Positions 51,071-59,988 are shown, numbered from the stretch's first letter. The stretch: DNA of 64,000 bases from Maricaulis sp965228215 (GCA_965228215.1 OZ245800.1:682001-746000), one strand, 5' to 3'. Numbers and translations: made by a program. Notes: generated by a model from the sequence alone, not told the origin.

Positions 51071-52551
51071 TCGACGACCTCGCGGGCGCGGGTCACAACG
51101 GCCTCGCCGTCTTCCAGATTGCCACCGACCACTTCAGTGCGCTGGCTGTCATTGATGCCGAGACGGACGCGGCGCTCGACAAGGCGGCCATCTTCGGTCT
51201 GGACCCAGACACTGCCCGGGCGGGTCTCGGCGGCCTGGCGGCGCATCTCGCGATAGCGCTGCATCTGTTCCGGGGTCAGGACCTCACGCAGGCCGGTTTC
51301 GATGTCTGCCTGCATGGCCCGGCGATCAATTTCACCGCCGTTCTGGGCTTGACTGAACACGCTGCGGAAGACCCGGCCGACGGCTTCCTGCTGGTCCGGG
51401 GTCAGGTCCAGCTGTTCCGCCATCTGGCCCATCGGCCCGCCACGTCCACCACCCGGACGGCCGCCGCCGGGGCGTCCGCCAGGTCCGCCTCGTGGTCCGC
51501 GCCCGGCGTTCTCGGCGAGGGGTTCGCTGCGATCCGCGAGGGCCGGCGAGGGCCGGAAACGCAGGGCGGCATTCGGCACCGTCAGTGCGCCTTCGCGCTC
51601 GCCGGTGACGATATCCATGTTGGCAGTCATGCCCGGCAGGAGGCGCTGGCCCGGATTGGCCGCCGAGATGACGACCGTATAGGTCACGACATTCTGCAGA
51701 TTGGTCGGGGCAAGACGGATCTGTTCGACCTCGCCCGTCAATTCCATGCCCGGATAGGCATCGACGGTGAAATTGACCGACTGTCCTTCCGCGATCTGGC
51801 CGATATCGGCCTCGTCGACCTGGGCATCGATCTGAACCTGGCTGAGATCCTGGGCGATCGTGAACAGGGTCGGTGCCGACAGGCTGGCGGCCACCGTCTG
51901 GCCCTGGTCAACCGCGCGCTCCACGACAATGCCGTTGATCGGAGAGCGGATCGCAGTGCGATCCAGATCGATCCGGGCCCCTTCCAGGGTCGCCTCGCGC
52001 TGTTGCAACACGGCTTCGGCATTGGCGATCTGAGCGCGGGCGACACCCAGTTCCGCATCGGCGGCATCAAGGGTCGTCTGGGCCGTGTCGAGGGCAGCGC
52101 GGGAGGCTGTGCCCCGCGCTGCGAGAGCCTCGATCCGGTCGAATTCAAGCTGGGCGGCGTTCATGCGCGCGCGCACGCTCTCGAGACTGGCGCGCTGCAA
52201 TTCCAGGCTGGCCGCCGCGGTCGCACGCGACGCCTCGGCTTCCCGCACGCGGGTCTGGAAGCTCTGCGGATCGATGCGCGCGATGACCTGACCGGACTCG
52301 ACCCGGTCATTGAAATCAGCGTTCAGCTCGATGACCTGGCCGGACAATTGGGAACCGACCTCAACCGTGACCAGGGCTCGCACTGCGCCGGAAGCTGCGA
52401 CAGTGCGCCGGACATCATTGCGCGAAGCCTCGCTGGTCTCGATACGGATCTCACCGACAGCGGACTCGCCACGGCCAAAGGTCCACCAGAGCGCGGCGAT
52501 AGCGATCACCAAGATGACGCCGCCCCAGATGAAGCGCTTGTCCTGAAACAT
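51067..52551 (-). CDS. MacA-like periplasmic adaptor with Spy/CpxP-like insert
   Basis: 494-aa adaptor. One N-terminal membrane helix (IWGGVILVIAIAALWWTFG, residues 8-26), barrel-sandwich segments (GSQLSGQVIELNADFNDRVESGQVIARIDP and AIRSPINGIVVERAVDQGQTV) and a helical hairpin in between match MacA. Unusual is a ~100-residue insert at 341-442: a Gly/Pro/Arg-rich linker followed by two helices with LDLTPDQQ and LTPEQMQRYREM, which resemble the LTxxQ motifs of Spy/CpxP periplasmic chaperones. Start at 52551 follows GGGGG; an open frame to 52677 is not supported by a ribosome site. First gene of the exporter. Confidence 0.88.
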   Translation of the reverse strand: MFQDKRFIWGGVILVIAIAALWWTFGRGESAVGEIRIETSEASRNDVRRTVAASGAVRALVTVEVGSQLSGQVIELNADFNDRVESGQVIARIDPQSFQTRVREAEASRATAAASLELQRASLESVRARMNAAQLEFDRIEALAARGTASRAALDTAQTTLDAADAELGVARAQIANAEAVLQQREATLEGARIDLDRTAIRSPINGIVVERAVDQGQTVAASLSAPTLFTIAQDLSQVQIDAQVDEADIGQIAEGQSVNFTVDAYPGMELTGEVEQIRLAPTNLQNVVTYTVVISAANPGQRLLPGMTANMDIVTGEREGALTVPNAALRFRPSPALADRSEPLAENAGRGPRGGPGGRPGGGRPGGGRGGPMGQMAEQLDLTPDQQEAVGRVFRSVFSQAQNGGEIDRRAMQADIETGLREVLTPEQMQRYREMRRQAAETRPGSVWVQTEDGRLVERRVRLGINDSQRTEVVGGNLEDGEAVVTRAREVVE

Positions 52552-52717
52552 TCTTTCCCCCTCCCGGTCGTCCGGGATAGTCGCGATGTCCACACTACGC
52601 ACGCGCGGACAGATTCCGTCGCGCGTCTTGCAGTTGCACGCACCATGCAGGGGCGAGCATGTAGCCTGTTCAGGCACGAGACGCTATTAAGACTAGGCGC
52701 GATCGAAAGGCGGTCCA

Positions 52718-53035
52718 GTGGAGTTCGAAGAGTTAATCAGTGCACCGGGCATGGGCCAGGTCCTGAGAGTAGCCCCCATTTTCGGCGGGGTGTTGTGGGT
52801 ATGGCTGACCGTCCTGCTTTGGCGTGATGGCTTCAATGACCTCATCGAGCGCCTTACCCGGCCGCGCTGGAAGGGCCCCGAACGGGCGCGCAGCGCGCTC
52901 ATGCTGCCCTTGCGCGCCCTGATGCTGGCCGGAGCGGCTGGCCTGGCTGCGGGCTTCACCACGCTAGGCATCGTGTTCAATCTGGGCGTCATCCTGAACA
53001 TCGTGAACGCCACACGCACCGGCATGGGCGGGTAA
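52718..53035 (+). CDS. Small two-helix membrane protein of unknown function
   Basis: 105-aa protein; I do not recognise a family. Two hydrophobic regions are clear: about residues 18-34 (APIFGGVLWVWLTVLLW) and 60-98 (SALMLPLRALMLAGAAGLAAG, then TLGIVFNLGVILNIV), separated by a basic loop (RWKGPERARS). The start is GTG at 52718 with AGGCGG nearby; the next Met is 11 codons in. The gene runs divergent from the exporter operon and lies ahead of the methionine operon promoter. It has no adjacent same-strand gene in operon distance. No terminator-like hairpin follows. Confidence 0.55.
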   Translation: MEFEELISAPGMGQVLRVAPIFGGVLWVWLTVLLWRDGFNDLIERLTRPRWKGPERARSALMLPLRALMLAGAAGLAAGFTTLGIVFNLGVILNIVNATRTGMGG

Positions 53036-53059
53036 TTGCAGCGGGCATAAAATCATCCC

Positions 53060-53094
53060 TTGACGACATATAAACATATCTTTATGTGATTAAT
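53060..53094 (+). promoter_or_regulatory. Palindromic operator and -35 of methionine operon
   Basis: TTGACG (53060-53065) is a good -35. Directly behind it a 22-bp palindrome (53067-53088) has core ATAAACATATCTTTAT (53070-53085), with 9 of 11 symmetric pairs. It sits where a -10 box would be, so a bound repressor would block transcription. From memory it resembles palindromes assigned to the SAH-responsive ArsR-family regulator SahR in proteobacteria; that match is not verified. Confidence 0.6.
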
Positions 53095-53141
53095 TGCGCC
53101 GATTTGATGTCTAGCTTGCGGGCGCGGAAAAGTACGGCTAA
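53095..53141 (+). ncRNA. SAM-II riboswitch
   Basis: Alphaproteobacterial metX-type aptamer. P1 pairs TGCGCC (53095-53100) with GGCGCG (53121-53126). The conserved GATTTG follows the 5' strand and CTTGC lies in the loop (53115-53119). The pseudoknot pairs TAGC (53112-53115) with GCTA (53137-53140) in the conserved GCTAAAG. It binds S-adenosylmethionine and turns off downstream methionine genes. It precedes hom-metX-metB. Confidence 0.9.
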
Positions 53142-53233
53142 AGCAGATGGACAGCGGATCGGGACCGGCCAGTGACCGTGCGATACCGCTGGCTGCAATC
53201 GGCGCCCGTGCTTTCCCGCCCAGGGAAAAACCG

Positions 53234-54238
53234 ATGTCCGCCTCGCTTGCACTCGAGACCCGACCCGTTGCTCAAACCGCAAACCGCGCCGCCGCCCGGT
53301 CGCGCGATCGACGCCTGCGCGCCGTCCTCCTGGGCTGCGGCACCGTAAATGGCGGCGTCCTGGAACGCCTGCCCGCCCTCTCCGACAAGGTCGAGATCGC
53401 CGCGATCGTCACTCGTCGCAGCCGCACCGAGATCGATCCGGACCGGGCCTGGCTGACCGAGCTCGGCGCCGCCTTCGACACTGGGCCGGACCTGGTGATC
53501 GAAGCGCTACCCGACTGCCCGGCCGCAGAGAAGGCCCTCACCTGTGCCGCGGAACGCGGCATCCATATCGTTTCAGCTAACAAGGCCGTCTTCGCGCGTC
53601 GTCCCGACATCGCCGACACCGCCCACGCGAATGGCGCCCAGACCCGGTTTTCCGCCGCGGTCGGTGGCGGCGTACCGGTGCTGGAAACCCTGCAGCGCCT
53701 GCGCGATGATGGTGAGGAGATTGTCCAAGTTCGCGGTGTGCTCAATGGCACTTCCAACTACGTGCTCGATCTGCTGGAAAAGGGCATCACCCGCGAACAG
53801 GCCATCCGCTCGGCCCAGGCCGCAGGCTTTGCCGAAGCTGATCCCTCGGCCGATATCGACGGGCGCGATGCTGCTGCCAAGCTCAACCTGATCGGCCGGA
53901 TCGCCTTCGACCGGAATCTGGCTCTCCAGCACATCCCGTCGGACCGGTTGGAACAGCTGAAACCGGAACAGGTGGAAATCGCGAACCAGCTCGGGCTGCG
54001 CTATCGCCAGTGTGCCGAAATCCGCAAACGCCAGGGCCGTCTGCAGGCCAGCGTCCGTATCGAGGCCCTGCCGCGGGACCACGTATTCTGCCAGGCCCGC
54101 GATGAGGAGAACGCCGTTGAGATCCAGTGTCGCAGCGGTCTGAAAATCACGCTGCACGGCCGCGGAGCCGGGCGCGAGCCGACGGCGTCGGCGATGCTCT
54201 CGGACATTCGCGCCCTCCTGCGCAGCGAGACGATCTGA
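53234..54238 (+). CDS. Homoserine dehydrogenase lacking ACT domain
   Basis: 334-aa NAD(P)-dependent dehydrogenase making homoserine from aspartate semialdehyde. It has the Rossmann motif AVLLGCGTVNGGVLERL, NADP pocket, SANKAVFA, VGGGVPVLETL, the catalytic region VRGVLNGTSNYVLDLLEKG and AGFAEADPSADIDGRDAAAKL. It ends right after the catalytic domain, so the C-terminal ACT domain that gives threonine feedback in full-length Hom is missing, which fits a methionine-dedicated isozyme. The start at 53234 follows AGGGA; ATG 53147, directly after the riboswitch, is in frame and would add 29 residues but has no good ribosome site. The stop overlaps metX (TGATG). Confidence 0.88.
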   Translation: MSASLALETRPVAQTANRAAARSRDRRLRAVLLGCGTVNGGVLERLPALSDKVEIAAIVTRRSRTEIDPDRAWLTELGAAFDTGPDLVIEALPDCPAAEKALTCAAERGIHIVSANKAVFARRPDIADTAHANGAQTRFSAAVGGGVPVLETLQRLRDDGEEIVQVRGVLNGTSNYVLDLLEKGITREQAIRSAQAAGFAEADPSADIDGRDAAAKLNLIGRIAFDRNLALQHIPSDRLEQLKPEQVEIANQLGLRYRQCAEIRKRQGRLQASVRIEALPRDHVFCQARDEENAVEIQCRSGLKITLHGRGAGREPTASAMLSDIRALLRSETI

Positions 54239-55173
54239 TGTGCCTCGCTCTTGCCACGCCGCTGCCCGAAACGATCGAGCTCGCAGCCTCCCTGACCCTG
54301 CCGGGCGGAGAAACAGTCTCTGTCCACGGACGTCTGACCGGCCCTGCCGGAGCACCGGTCGAGATCGTGCTGGGTGGTATCTCTTCTGGTCGTGATGTCT
54401 GCGATCATGACGGAAACGCCGGCTGGTGGAATTGCCAGGCCGGACCGGGCGAGGTCCTTGATACGGGTCACTACCGGCTGCTCTCGATCGACTTTATCGG
54501 CTGCGAAACGCCCGCCTTCCCGACCACGCACGACCAGGCCCGTGCCCTGCTCGCCCTCGCAGATGAAGCCGGGGTCCAGCGCTTCGGTGTCGTCGGTTCG
54601 TCCTACGGCGGCATGATCGCACTGGCTCTTGCCGAAATCGCGCCCCGCCGCGTTCAGCGCCTCCTGGTGATCAGTGCGGCGCACCGCGCCTCCGCCATGG
54701 CGCAGGCCTGGAGGTCGATCCAGCGCGACACCGTTGAACTGGCACTGTCGCAAGGCAATGGCCGCGCAGGATTGGACCTGGCCCGCCGCCTCGCCATGAC
54801 GACCTATCGCACCCCGGAGGAAATCGAGGCGCGCTTCTACGAGCCGGATCCGGACAGCCGCGATGCCGGTGGTGTCACGCAATATCTGGAGGCCCGCGGG
54901 CGCGACTATGCCGACCGGGTGACACCGGAACGCTTTCTGGCCCTCTCCCGCTCGATGGATGCGCATGACGTCGATGTCAGCCGGATCGAATGCCCGGTGA
55001 CCTATCTCGCCGTGATCGAGGACCGGCTCGTCCCCGTCGAACAGATTGCCGAAGCGGCCGGACGCACGCCGCAGGGCCGGTTGAAGACGATCAAATCCTT
55101 CTACGGCCATGACGCCTTCCTCAAGGAAGCGGCCGCCATCTCGCAAATCATCAAAGACTATCTGGAAGCCTGA
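54238..55173 (+). CDS. metX: Homoserine O-acyltransferase (MetX family)
   Basis: 311-aa alpha/beta hydrolase-fold acyltransferase activating homoserine for transsulfuration. Nucleophile elbow VVGSSYGGMIAL (Ser122), Asp in VIEDRLVP and His in FYGHDAFL complete a catalytic triad. VLGGISSGRDV and GGGWWN-like NAGWWNCQAGP early on are MetX features. It is shorter than the usual ~370 aa. Some MetX enzymes use succinyl-CoA rather than acetyl-CoA, and the sequence does not decide between them. It overlaps hom by 1 nt and is 1 nt from metB, under the SAM-II riboswitch. Confidence 0.82.
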   Translation: MCLALATPLPETIELAASLTLPGGETVSVHGRLTGPAGAPVEIVLGGISSGRDVCDHDGNAGWWNCQAGPGEVLDTGHYRLLSIDFIGCETPAFPTTHDQARALLALADEAGVQRFGVVGSSYGGMIALALAEIAPRRVQRLLVISAAHRASAMAQAWRSIQRDTVELALSQGNGRAGLDLARRLAMTTYRTPEEIEARFYEPDPDSRDAGGVTQYLEARGRDYADRVTPERFLALSRSMDAHDVDVSRIECPVTYLAVIEDRLVPVEQIAEAAGRTPQGRLKTIKSFYGHDAFLKEAAAISQIIKDYLEA

Positions 55174-55174
55174 C

Positions 55175-56371
55175 ATGTCCCGCCAACAGCGCACCCAGGC
55201 CATCCGTGCCGGCCTCAATACCGATGCCAGCTGGAATGCGGTTATTCCGCCGATCTCCCTGTCGACGGCCTATCGCCGCGAGGATCCGGGCGTGCAGCCC
55301 GAATTCGACTATGCCCGGACCGGCAATCCCGGCCGCCAGATCCTGGCCGATGCCATCGCCGAGCTGGAAAACGCCGCAGGCGCGGTCGTCACCACATCCG
55401 GCATGGCCGCGATCGATCTGATTCTGCACGACCTCCCGCATGGCGCGCGGATCATCTGCTCCCATGATGCCTATGGCGGCACGCGGCGCCTGCTTGACGC
55501 CCGGGCCCGCGGCGGGCGTTTCGACATCGCTTATGTCGACACATCCGATCCGGAGGCTCTCACGACGGCTCTTGCTTCGCCCACCGTGCTGGTCCTCATC
55601 GAGACCCCATCCAATCCGCGCCTGCGTATCACCGATATCCGGGCCGTCGCCGATCTGGTGCATGCCGCCGGTGCGGATCTGGCGGTCGACAACACGCTCC
55701 TATCACCGGCCCTCCAGCGGCCGCTGGACTGGGGCGCCGACTATTCCGTCCAGTCGACGACAAAGCTGGTCAACGGGCATTCCGACATGGTCGGAGGCGT
55801 GGTCTGCGTCGCGGATGAAGCCAAGCTGGAAACCCTGCGCTGGTGGGCAAATTGCGTGGGCGTCGGCGCAGCAGCCTTCGACAGCTACCTCGCCCTGCGC
55901 GGCCTGCGCACCCTGCCCCTGCGTGCCCGCGCGCAAAGCGATACGGCGCTCTCGATCGCCCGCTGGCTGCAGGCGGATCCACGTATCGCGCGGGTGGATT
56001 TTCCCGGACTGGAAAGCCATCCCGGTCACGAACTGGCCAGCCGGCAACAGGACGGGTTCGGTCAATTGATCAGTTTCGAACTGGCGCCGGACGCCGGCTC
56101 CGCGAAGGAGTTCGTTGCTGGTCTGGAGATCTTCACGCTGGCCCAATCGCTGGGCGGTGTTGAAAGCCTCGTCTGTATCCCGGCCCTGATGACCCACGCC
56201 TCGATGTCCGACGACGCGCGGGCGGAAGCCGGCATTTCCGGCAGCCTGATCCGTCTCTCGGTCGGCCTCGAGGCGGCCGAGGATCTGACCGCGGATCTGG
56301 AGCGCGCCCTGGAGCTGGCGGACCGGCAATCACCTCGCGGAGTCGAAGCTGAGGTCCGATCAGAAGCCTGA
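55175..56371 (+). CDS. metB: Cystathionine gamma-synthase-type PLP enzyme
   Basis: 398-aa member of the Cys/Met metabolism PLP family (gamma family). YARTGNPGRQILADAIAELE near the N-terminus, TTSGMAAIDLIL, the PLP aspartate in LAVDNTLLSPALQRPL and the Schiff-base Lys in SVQSTTKLVNGHSDMVGG are all present. The C-terminus shows AQSLGGVESLVCIPALMTHASM and GSLIRLSVGLEAAEDL. It probably couples acyl-homoserine with cysteine to give cystathionine. An O-acylhomoserine sulfhydrylase is the main alternative and cannot be ruled out by motif alone. Last gene of the hom-metX-metB operon. Confidence 0.85.
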   Translation: MSRQQRTQAIRAGLNTDASWNAVIPPISLSTAYRREDPGVQPEFDYARTGNPGRQILADAIAELENAAGAVVTTSGMAAIDLILHDLPHGARIICSHDAYGGTRRLLDARARGGRFDIAYVDTSDPEALTTALASPTVLVLIETPSNPRLRITDIRAVADLVHAAGADLAVDNTLLSPALQRPLDWGADYSVQSTTKLVNGHSDMVGGVVCVADEAKLETLRWWANCVGVGAAAFDSYLALRGLRTLPLRARAQSDTALSIARWLQADPRIARVDFPGLESHPGHELASRQQDGFGQLISFELAPDAGSAKEFVAGLEIFTLAQSLGGVESLVCIPALMTHASMSDDARAEAGISGSLIRLSVGLEAAEDLTADLERALELADRQSPRGVEAEVRSEA

Positions 56372-56456
56372 TCCGGGGTTTTGCCAAGCCGGTCCCGGGC
56401 TTATATCAAGACATTCAAGACGCTAGAGCGGTGTTACGCGGCGAGCTGGGGCCCGG

Positions 56457-57916
56457 ATGTCTAGATTGAGTGATTGGATCGACGCGTTTCAGGGCGTCAG
56501 GCTAGCCGTGTTCGGCGATGTCATGCTGGACCGCTACACGTTCGGCGATTCCGACCGTATCTCGCCGGAAGCCCCGACTCTTGTCTTCAGCTCCGGCCGT
56601 GTCGAGGAAATGATCGGCGGAGCCGGCAATGTTGCACGCAATCTCGTGAGCCTCGGCGGCAGGGCCAGTCTGGTCGGCCTGACCGGCGATGACATGGCGG
56701 GCGAGGCGCTGGCCAGCGCGGCGGGCGGACAGGACGGGCTCGATGCGAGGCTGACGCGGTCCGCGGAAGTCCGAACCACCATCAAGAACCGCTTCGTTGC
56801 CAAGAACCAGCAGGTTCTCCGTGTCGACGAGGAAGACGTCGCCGAACTGCCATCCGCGATGATCGACAGCATGCTCGCGGATCTCGAGCTTGCTCTCGAC
56901 GGCGCCGAGGCGCTGATCCTCAGCGATTACGCCAAGGGCGTGCTGACCCGGGTTCGATCCGCAGGGCCGTTGATCTTGCCACGGCCCGGAAGATCCCGGT
57001 GATCGCGGACCCCAAGGCGCATGACCTCTCCCGATATGCGGGAGTCAATGTCATCACGCCGAACGCCAAGGAAGCCGAGCGCGCAACGGGCATCGCCTGC
57101 AATAGCGATGACGGCGCGGCTGCAGCCTGCGAGCAGATATCAGAGCAGATCGGCAGCGGCATGGTCCTGCTGACCCGCGGCGCCCAGGGCATGACCCTGC
57201 GGCAGGCCGATGGCCGCGTGCGACACCTGCCCACAATGGCCCAGGAAGTCTTCGACGTATCCGGCGCGGGCGACACGGTTGTTGCCGCGATGGCACTCGG
57301 CCTCGCCGCGGGAGTACCGCCCGGACAGGCGGCCGAACTGGCCAATCGCGCGGCCGGAATTGTTGTCGGCAAGGTCGGCACCGCGACCGTGACCGCCGCG
57401 GAACTCCACGTGGCCACGCATGGCGGCGGCCCCGACGGCCGCAAGACCGTCGATCTGCGAGGTGCCGTGGTGGCAGCGGAAGCCTGGCGCGCACAAGGCC
57501 TGCGCGTCGTCTTCACCAATGGCTGTTTCGACCTCTTGCATCCGGGCCATATCAGCCTGCTCGACTTCGCGCGGGCTCAGGGTGACCGGCTGATCGTGGC
57601 ACTCAACACCGATGCTTCCGTTCGCCGTCTGAAGGGTCCGAGCCGTCCGATCCAGGACCAGGACTCCCGTGCCATCGTGATGGCGGCCCTGCGCGATGTT
57701 GATCTGGTCCTTCTCTTCGACGAGGACACGCCGCTTGAGACCATTCGTGCCGTGCGGCCGGATGTCCTCGTGAAGGGCGCCGATTACGCACTCGAGGATG
57801 TCGTGGGAGCCGAGGACGTGATGGCGTCCGGGGGACAGGTCCTCCTCGCCCCGCTTGTCGAGGGCCATTCCACCTCGGGCGCGATCACCCGCGCCAACCG
57901 GTCAGACGATGACTGA
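56457..57916 (+). pseudogene. hldE: hldE (heptose-7-phosphate kinase / heptose-1-phosphate adenylyltransferase), frameshifted
   Basis: Bifunctional enzyme of ADP-heptose synthesis for the LPS core. The kinase half begins at 56457 (FGDVMLDRYTFGDSDRISPEAP, MIGGAGNVARN, SDYAKGVLT). Its frame then runs into Arg/Pro-rich nonsense and a stop at 57002. The continuation is in another frame: IRRAVDLATARKIPVIADPKA can be read from about 56957, then NAKEAERATG, the kinase motif VSGAGDTVVAAM, and the nucleotidyltransferase half (FTNGCFDLLHPGHISLL, KGADY). The frames meet at about 56945-56957 near CCCGGG, consistent with one missing base. All motifs are otherwise intact, so sequencing error or a very recent mutation are both possible. 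Confidence 0.88.
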
Positions 57917-58409
57917 CCCGTTTCTCGTTCTGCTCGATCGCGACGGGACGATCATCGTCGACAAGCATTACCTGGCCGATCCCGATGGCGTCGAACTCCT
58001 CCACGGCGCTGTCGAGGGACTGCAACAGCTGAAATCGGCTGGCGCGATCTTCTGCGTCGTGACCAACCAGTCCGGCGTCGCCCGCGGTTATTTCGATCTC
58101 GAAACAGTCGACCGCATTCATCAGCAATTACAGGACGTTCTCGCGAAATCAGAGATCCGGATCGAGCACTATGCCGTCTGCCCGCACCATCCCGACGAGG
58201 GCTGCGAATGCCGCAAGCCGGCTCCTCGCCTCGCACTGGAATGCGCGGCCCTGACCGGACTCGACCTGGCCTCAGCCTGGGTGATCGGCGACAAGACCAG
58301 TGATGTCGGCCTCGCGGATGCAGTGGGCGCGCAGGGCCTGCGTGTCGGCACGGAGGAATTGCCGGACCTGATGGCCGTTGCTGACCGGATCCTGGCCGGT
58401 CGCGGCTAG
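57909..58409 (+). CDS. gmhB: D-glycero-beta-D-manno-heptose 1,7-bisphosphate 7-phosphatase
   Basis: 166-aa HAD phosphatase removing the 7-phosphate in ADP-heptose synthesis. HAD motifs: LLDRDGTI (nucleophile Asp), VVTNQSGVARGYF and KPAPRLA...IGDKTSDVGLADAVG. The GmhB-specific zinc loop CPHHPDEGCECRKP has the Cys/His ligands. The start at 57909 overlaps hldE by 8 nt, matching the pathway order HldE kinase - GmhB - HldE adenylyltransferase. Length is that of GmhB. Its stop overlaps the convergent glpK gene by 4 nt. Confidence 0.93.
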   Translation: MTDPFLVLLDRDGTIIVDKHYLADPDGVELLHGAVEGLQQLKSAGAIFCVVTNQSGVARGYFDLETVDRIHQQLQDVLAKSEIRIEHYAVCPHHPDEGCECRKPAPRLALECAALTGLDLASAWVIGDKTSDVGLADAVGAQGLRVGTEELPDLMAVADRILAGRG

Positions 58410-59896
58410 GCCGACCTCACCCGCGTCACCGCCTCGGCCCATCCTGTCCGCGCCCGCATGCGGGTATCGGCATCACAGGCCGGCGAGAAACTCCTGTCTG
58501 CAGCCCAGACCCGGCGTCCATCCTCGAGCCTTGAGAAGATCCCGCAGCCGAGACCGGCGAGGAAGGCCGCACCCCAGGCCGTGGTTTCGGTATTGACCGG
58601 GCGGACCACGTCGGCGGCCGTCAAATCGGAGAGACGCTGCAGGAAACGGTCATTGCGCGCCATGCCGCCATCGACACGGAGGGACCGGGTTCCCATGCCA
58701 TCGGCCTCCATCGCGGCCAGTAGGTCACAGGTCTGGTGCACAGTGGAATCGATCGCGGCCTGTGCGATCTCGGCGCGGCCGGCGCCGCGGGTCAGACCGA
58801 CAATGGCGCCGCGGGCCTCGGCGTCCCAGTAGGGCGCGCCCAGACCGGTGAAGGCCGGTACCAGATAGACCCCGCTCTCGGGATCGGCCGCTGAAGCAAG
58901 CGCCTCGATCTCGGAGGCCTGAGTGATCAGACCCAGCCCGTCGCGCAGCCATTGCACAGTCGCCCCGGCGGACAGGACGGAACCTTCCAGCGCATAGGTC
59001 AGCTTGCCGTTGATCCGGTAGCAGATGGTGGAGAGAAGCTGATTGCGCGAGGCGACGACATCTTCGCCGGTATTGAGGATCAAGAAGGCGCCGGTGCCAT
59101 AGGTGGACTTGGCCTCACCGGGTTCAAAACAGGCCTGTCCGACAGCCGCTGCCTGCTGGTCGCCGGCAACACCGCAGATCGGGATTTCGCGCCCCAGATG
59201 GTTTTCCTCGGCCATGCCGAAATCGCCCGCGCAATCGCGCACCTCCGGCAGCAGGGCCGCGGGCACGCGGAACAGGTCCAGCAATGTGTCATCCCAGCGG
59301 TCCTCGACGATATTGTAGAGCGAGGTCCGGCTGGCATTGGTCGCGTCGGTGGCATGGACCGCGCCGCCCGTCAGCCGCCAGATCAGCCAGGTGTCGACCG
59401 TGCCGAAGGCCAGTTCGCCCGCCTCGGCCCGGTCGCGCGCTCCATCGACCTCGTCGAGGATCCAGGCGATTTTCGTGGCCGAGAAATACGGATCGAGAAC
59501 AAGACCCGTCCGGCTGGCGACAGCCAGGTCGTGATCTCCCGCCCGCAGGCGCGCGCAGACATCAGCCGTGCGACGGTCCTGCCAGACGATGGCATTGTGG
59601 ATGGGCTGACCGGTCCAGCGATCCCACACGATGGTCGTCTCGCGCTGATTGGTGATGCCGATGGCCTCGGCGCGCCAGCCCTTCTTCTCGCCCGCCTTGA
59701 TGGCCTCGCGGGCGGTCGCCAGCACCGTGGCCCAGATCACTTCGGGGTCGTGTTCCACCCAGCCGGGATGCGGGTAGATCTGCGGGAATTCGCGCTGGGC
59801 CAGCGTGATGATCTCGCCCTCGGGCGAAAACAGGATGGCCCGCGAACTCGTCGTGCCCTGGTCGAGGGCCAGAAGCGCTTTTTTCTTGCCGAACAT
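58406..59896 (-). CDS. glpK: Glycerol kinase
   Basis: 496-aa FGGY-family kinase phosphorylating glycerol. LLALDQGTTSSRAILF (phosphate-binding), GWVEHDPEVIWATV, GITNQRETTIVWDRWTG, WQDRRT and ATKIAWILDEV in the N-terminal half; STYGTGAFLILNTGE, FTGLGAPYWDAEARG and DGGMARNDRFLQ(R) in the C-terminal half. All are typical GlpK. The start at 59896 follows GGGGAG by about 6 nt; an in-frame GTG at 59902 is an alternative. Divergent from a hydrolase gene that could supply glycerol. No glpD/glpF in the window. Confidence 0.95.
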   Translation of the reverse strand: MFGKKKALLALDQGTTSSRAILFSPEGEIITLAQREFPQIYPHPGWVEHDPEVIWATVLATAREAIKAGEKKGWRAEAIGITNQRETTIVWDRWTGQPIHNAIVWQDRRTADVCARLRAGDHDLAVASRTGLVLDPYFSATKIAWILDEVDGARDRAEAGELAFGTVDTWLIWRLTGGAVHATDATNASRTSLYNIVEDRWDDTLLDLFRVPAALLPEVRDCAGDFGMAEENHLGREIPICGVAGDQQAAAVGQACFEPGEAKSTYGTGAFLILNTGEDVVASRNQLLSTICYRINGKLTYALEGSVLSAGATVQWLRDGLGLITQASEIEALASAADPESGVYLVPAFTGLGAPYWDAEARGAIVGLTRGAGRAEIAQAAIDSTVHQTCDLLAAMEADGMGTRSLRVDGGMARNDRFLQRLSDLTAADVVRPVNTETTAWGAAFLAGLGCGIFSRLEDGRRVWAADRSFSPACDADTRMRARTGWAEAVTRVRSA

Positions 59897-59988
59897 GCTC
59901 ACTCCCCACAGATGCTCTGCGACTATAGTCCTGACACGCCAGAATAAAATCCGCTAGGCTGGCGGCAAGCCGGTGATGGGAGACAGGA

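Noticed and set aside
56940..57002. Programmed ribosomal frameshift in hldE
   Set aside because: No slippery heptamer or obvious stimulatory structure is visible, and HldE is not known to use recoding. A missing base is simpler.
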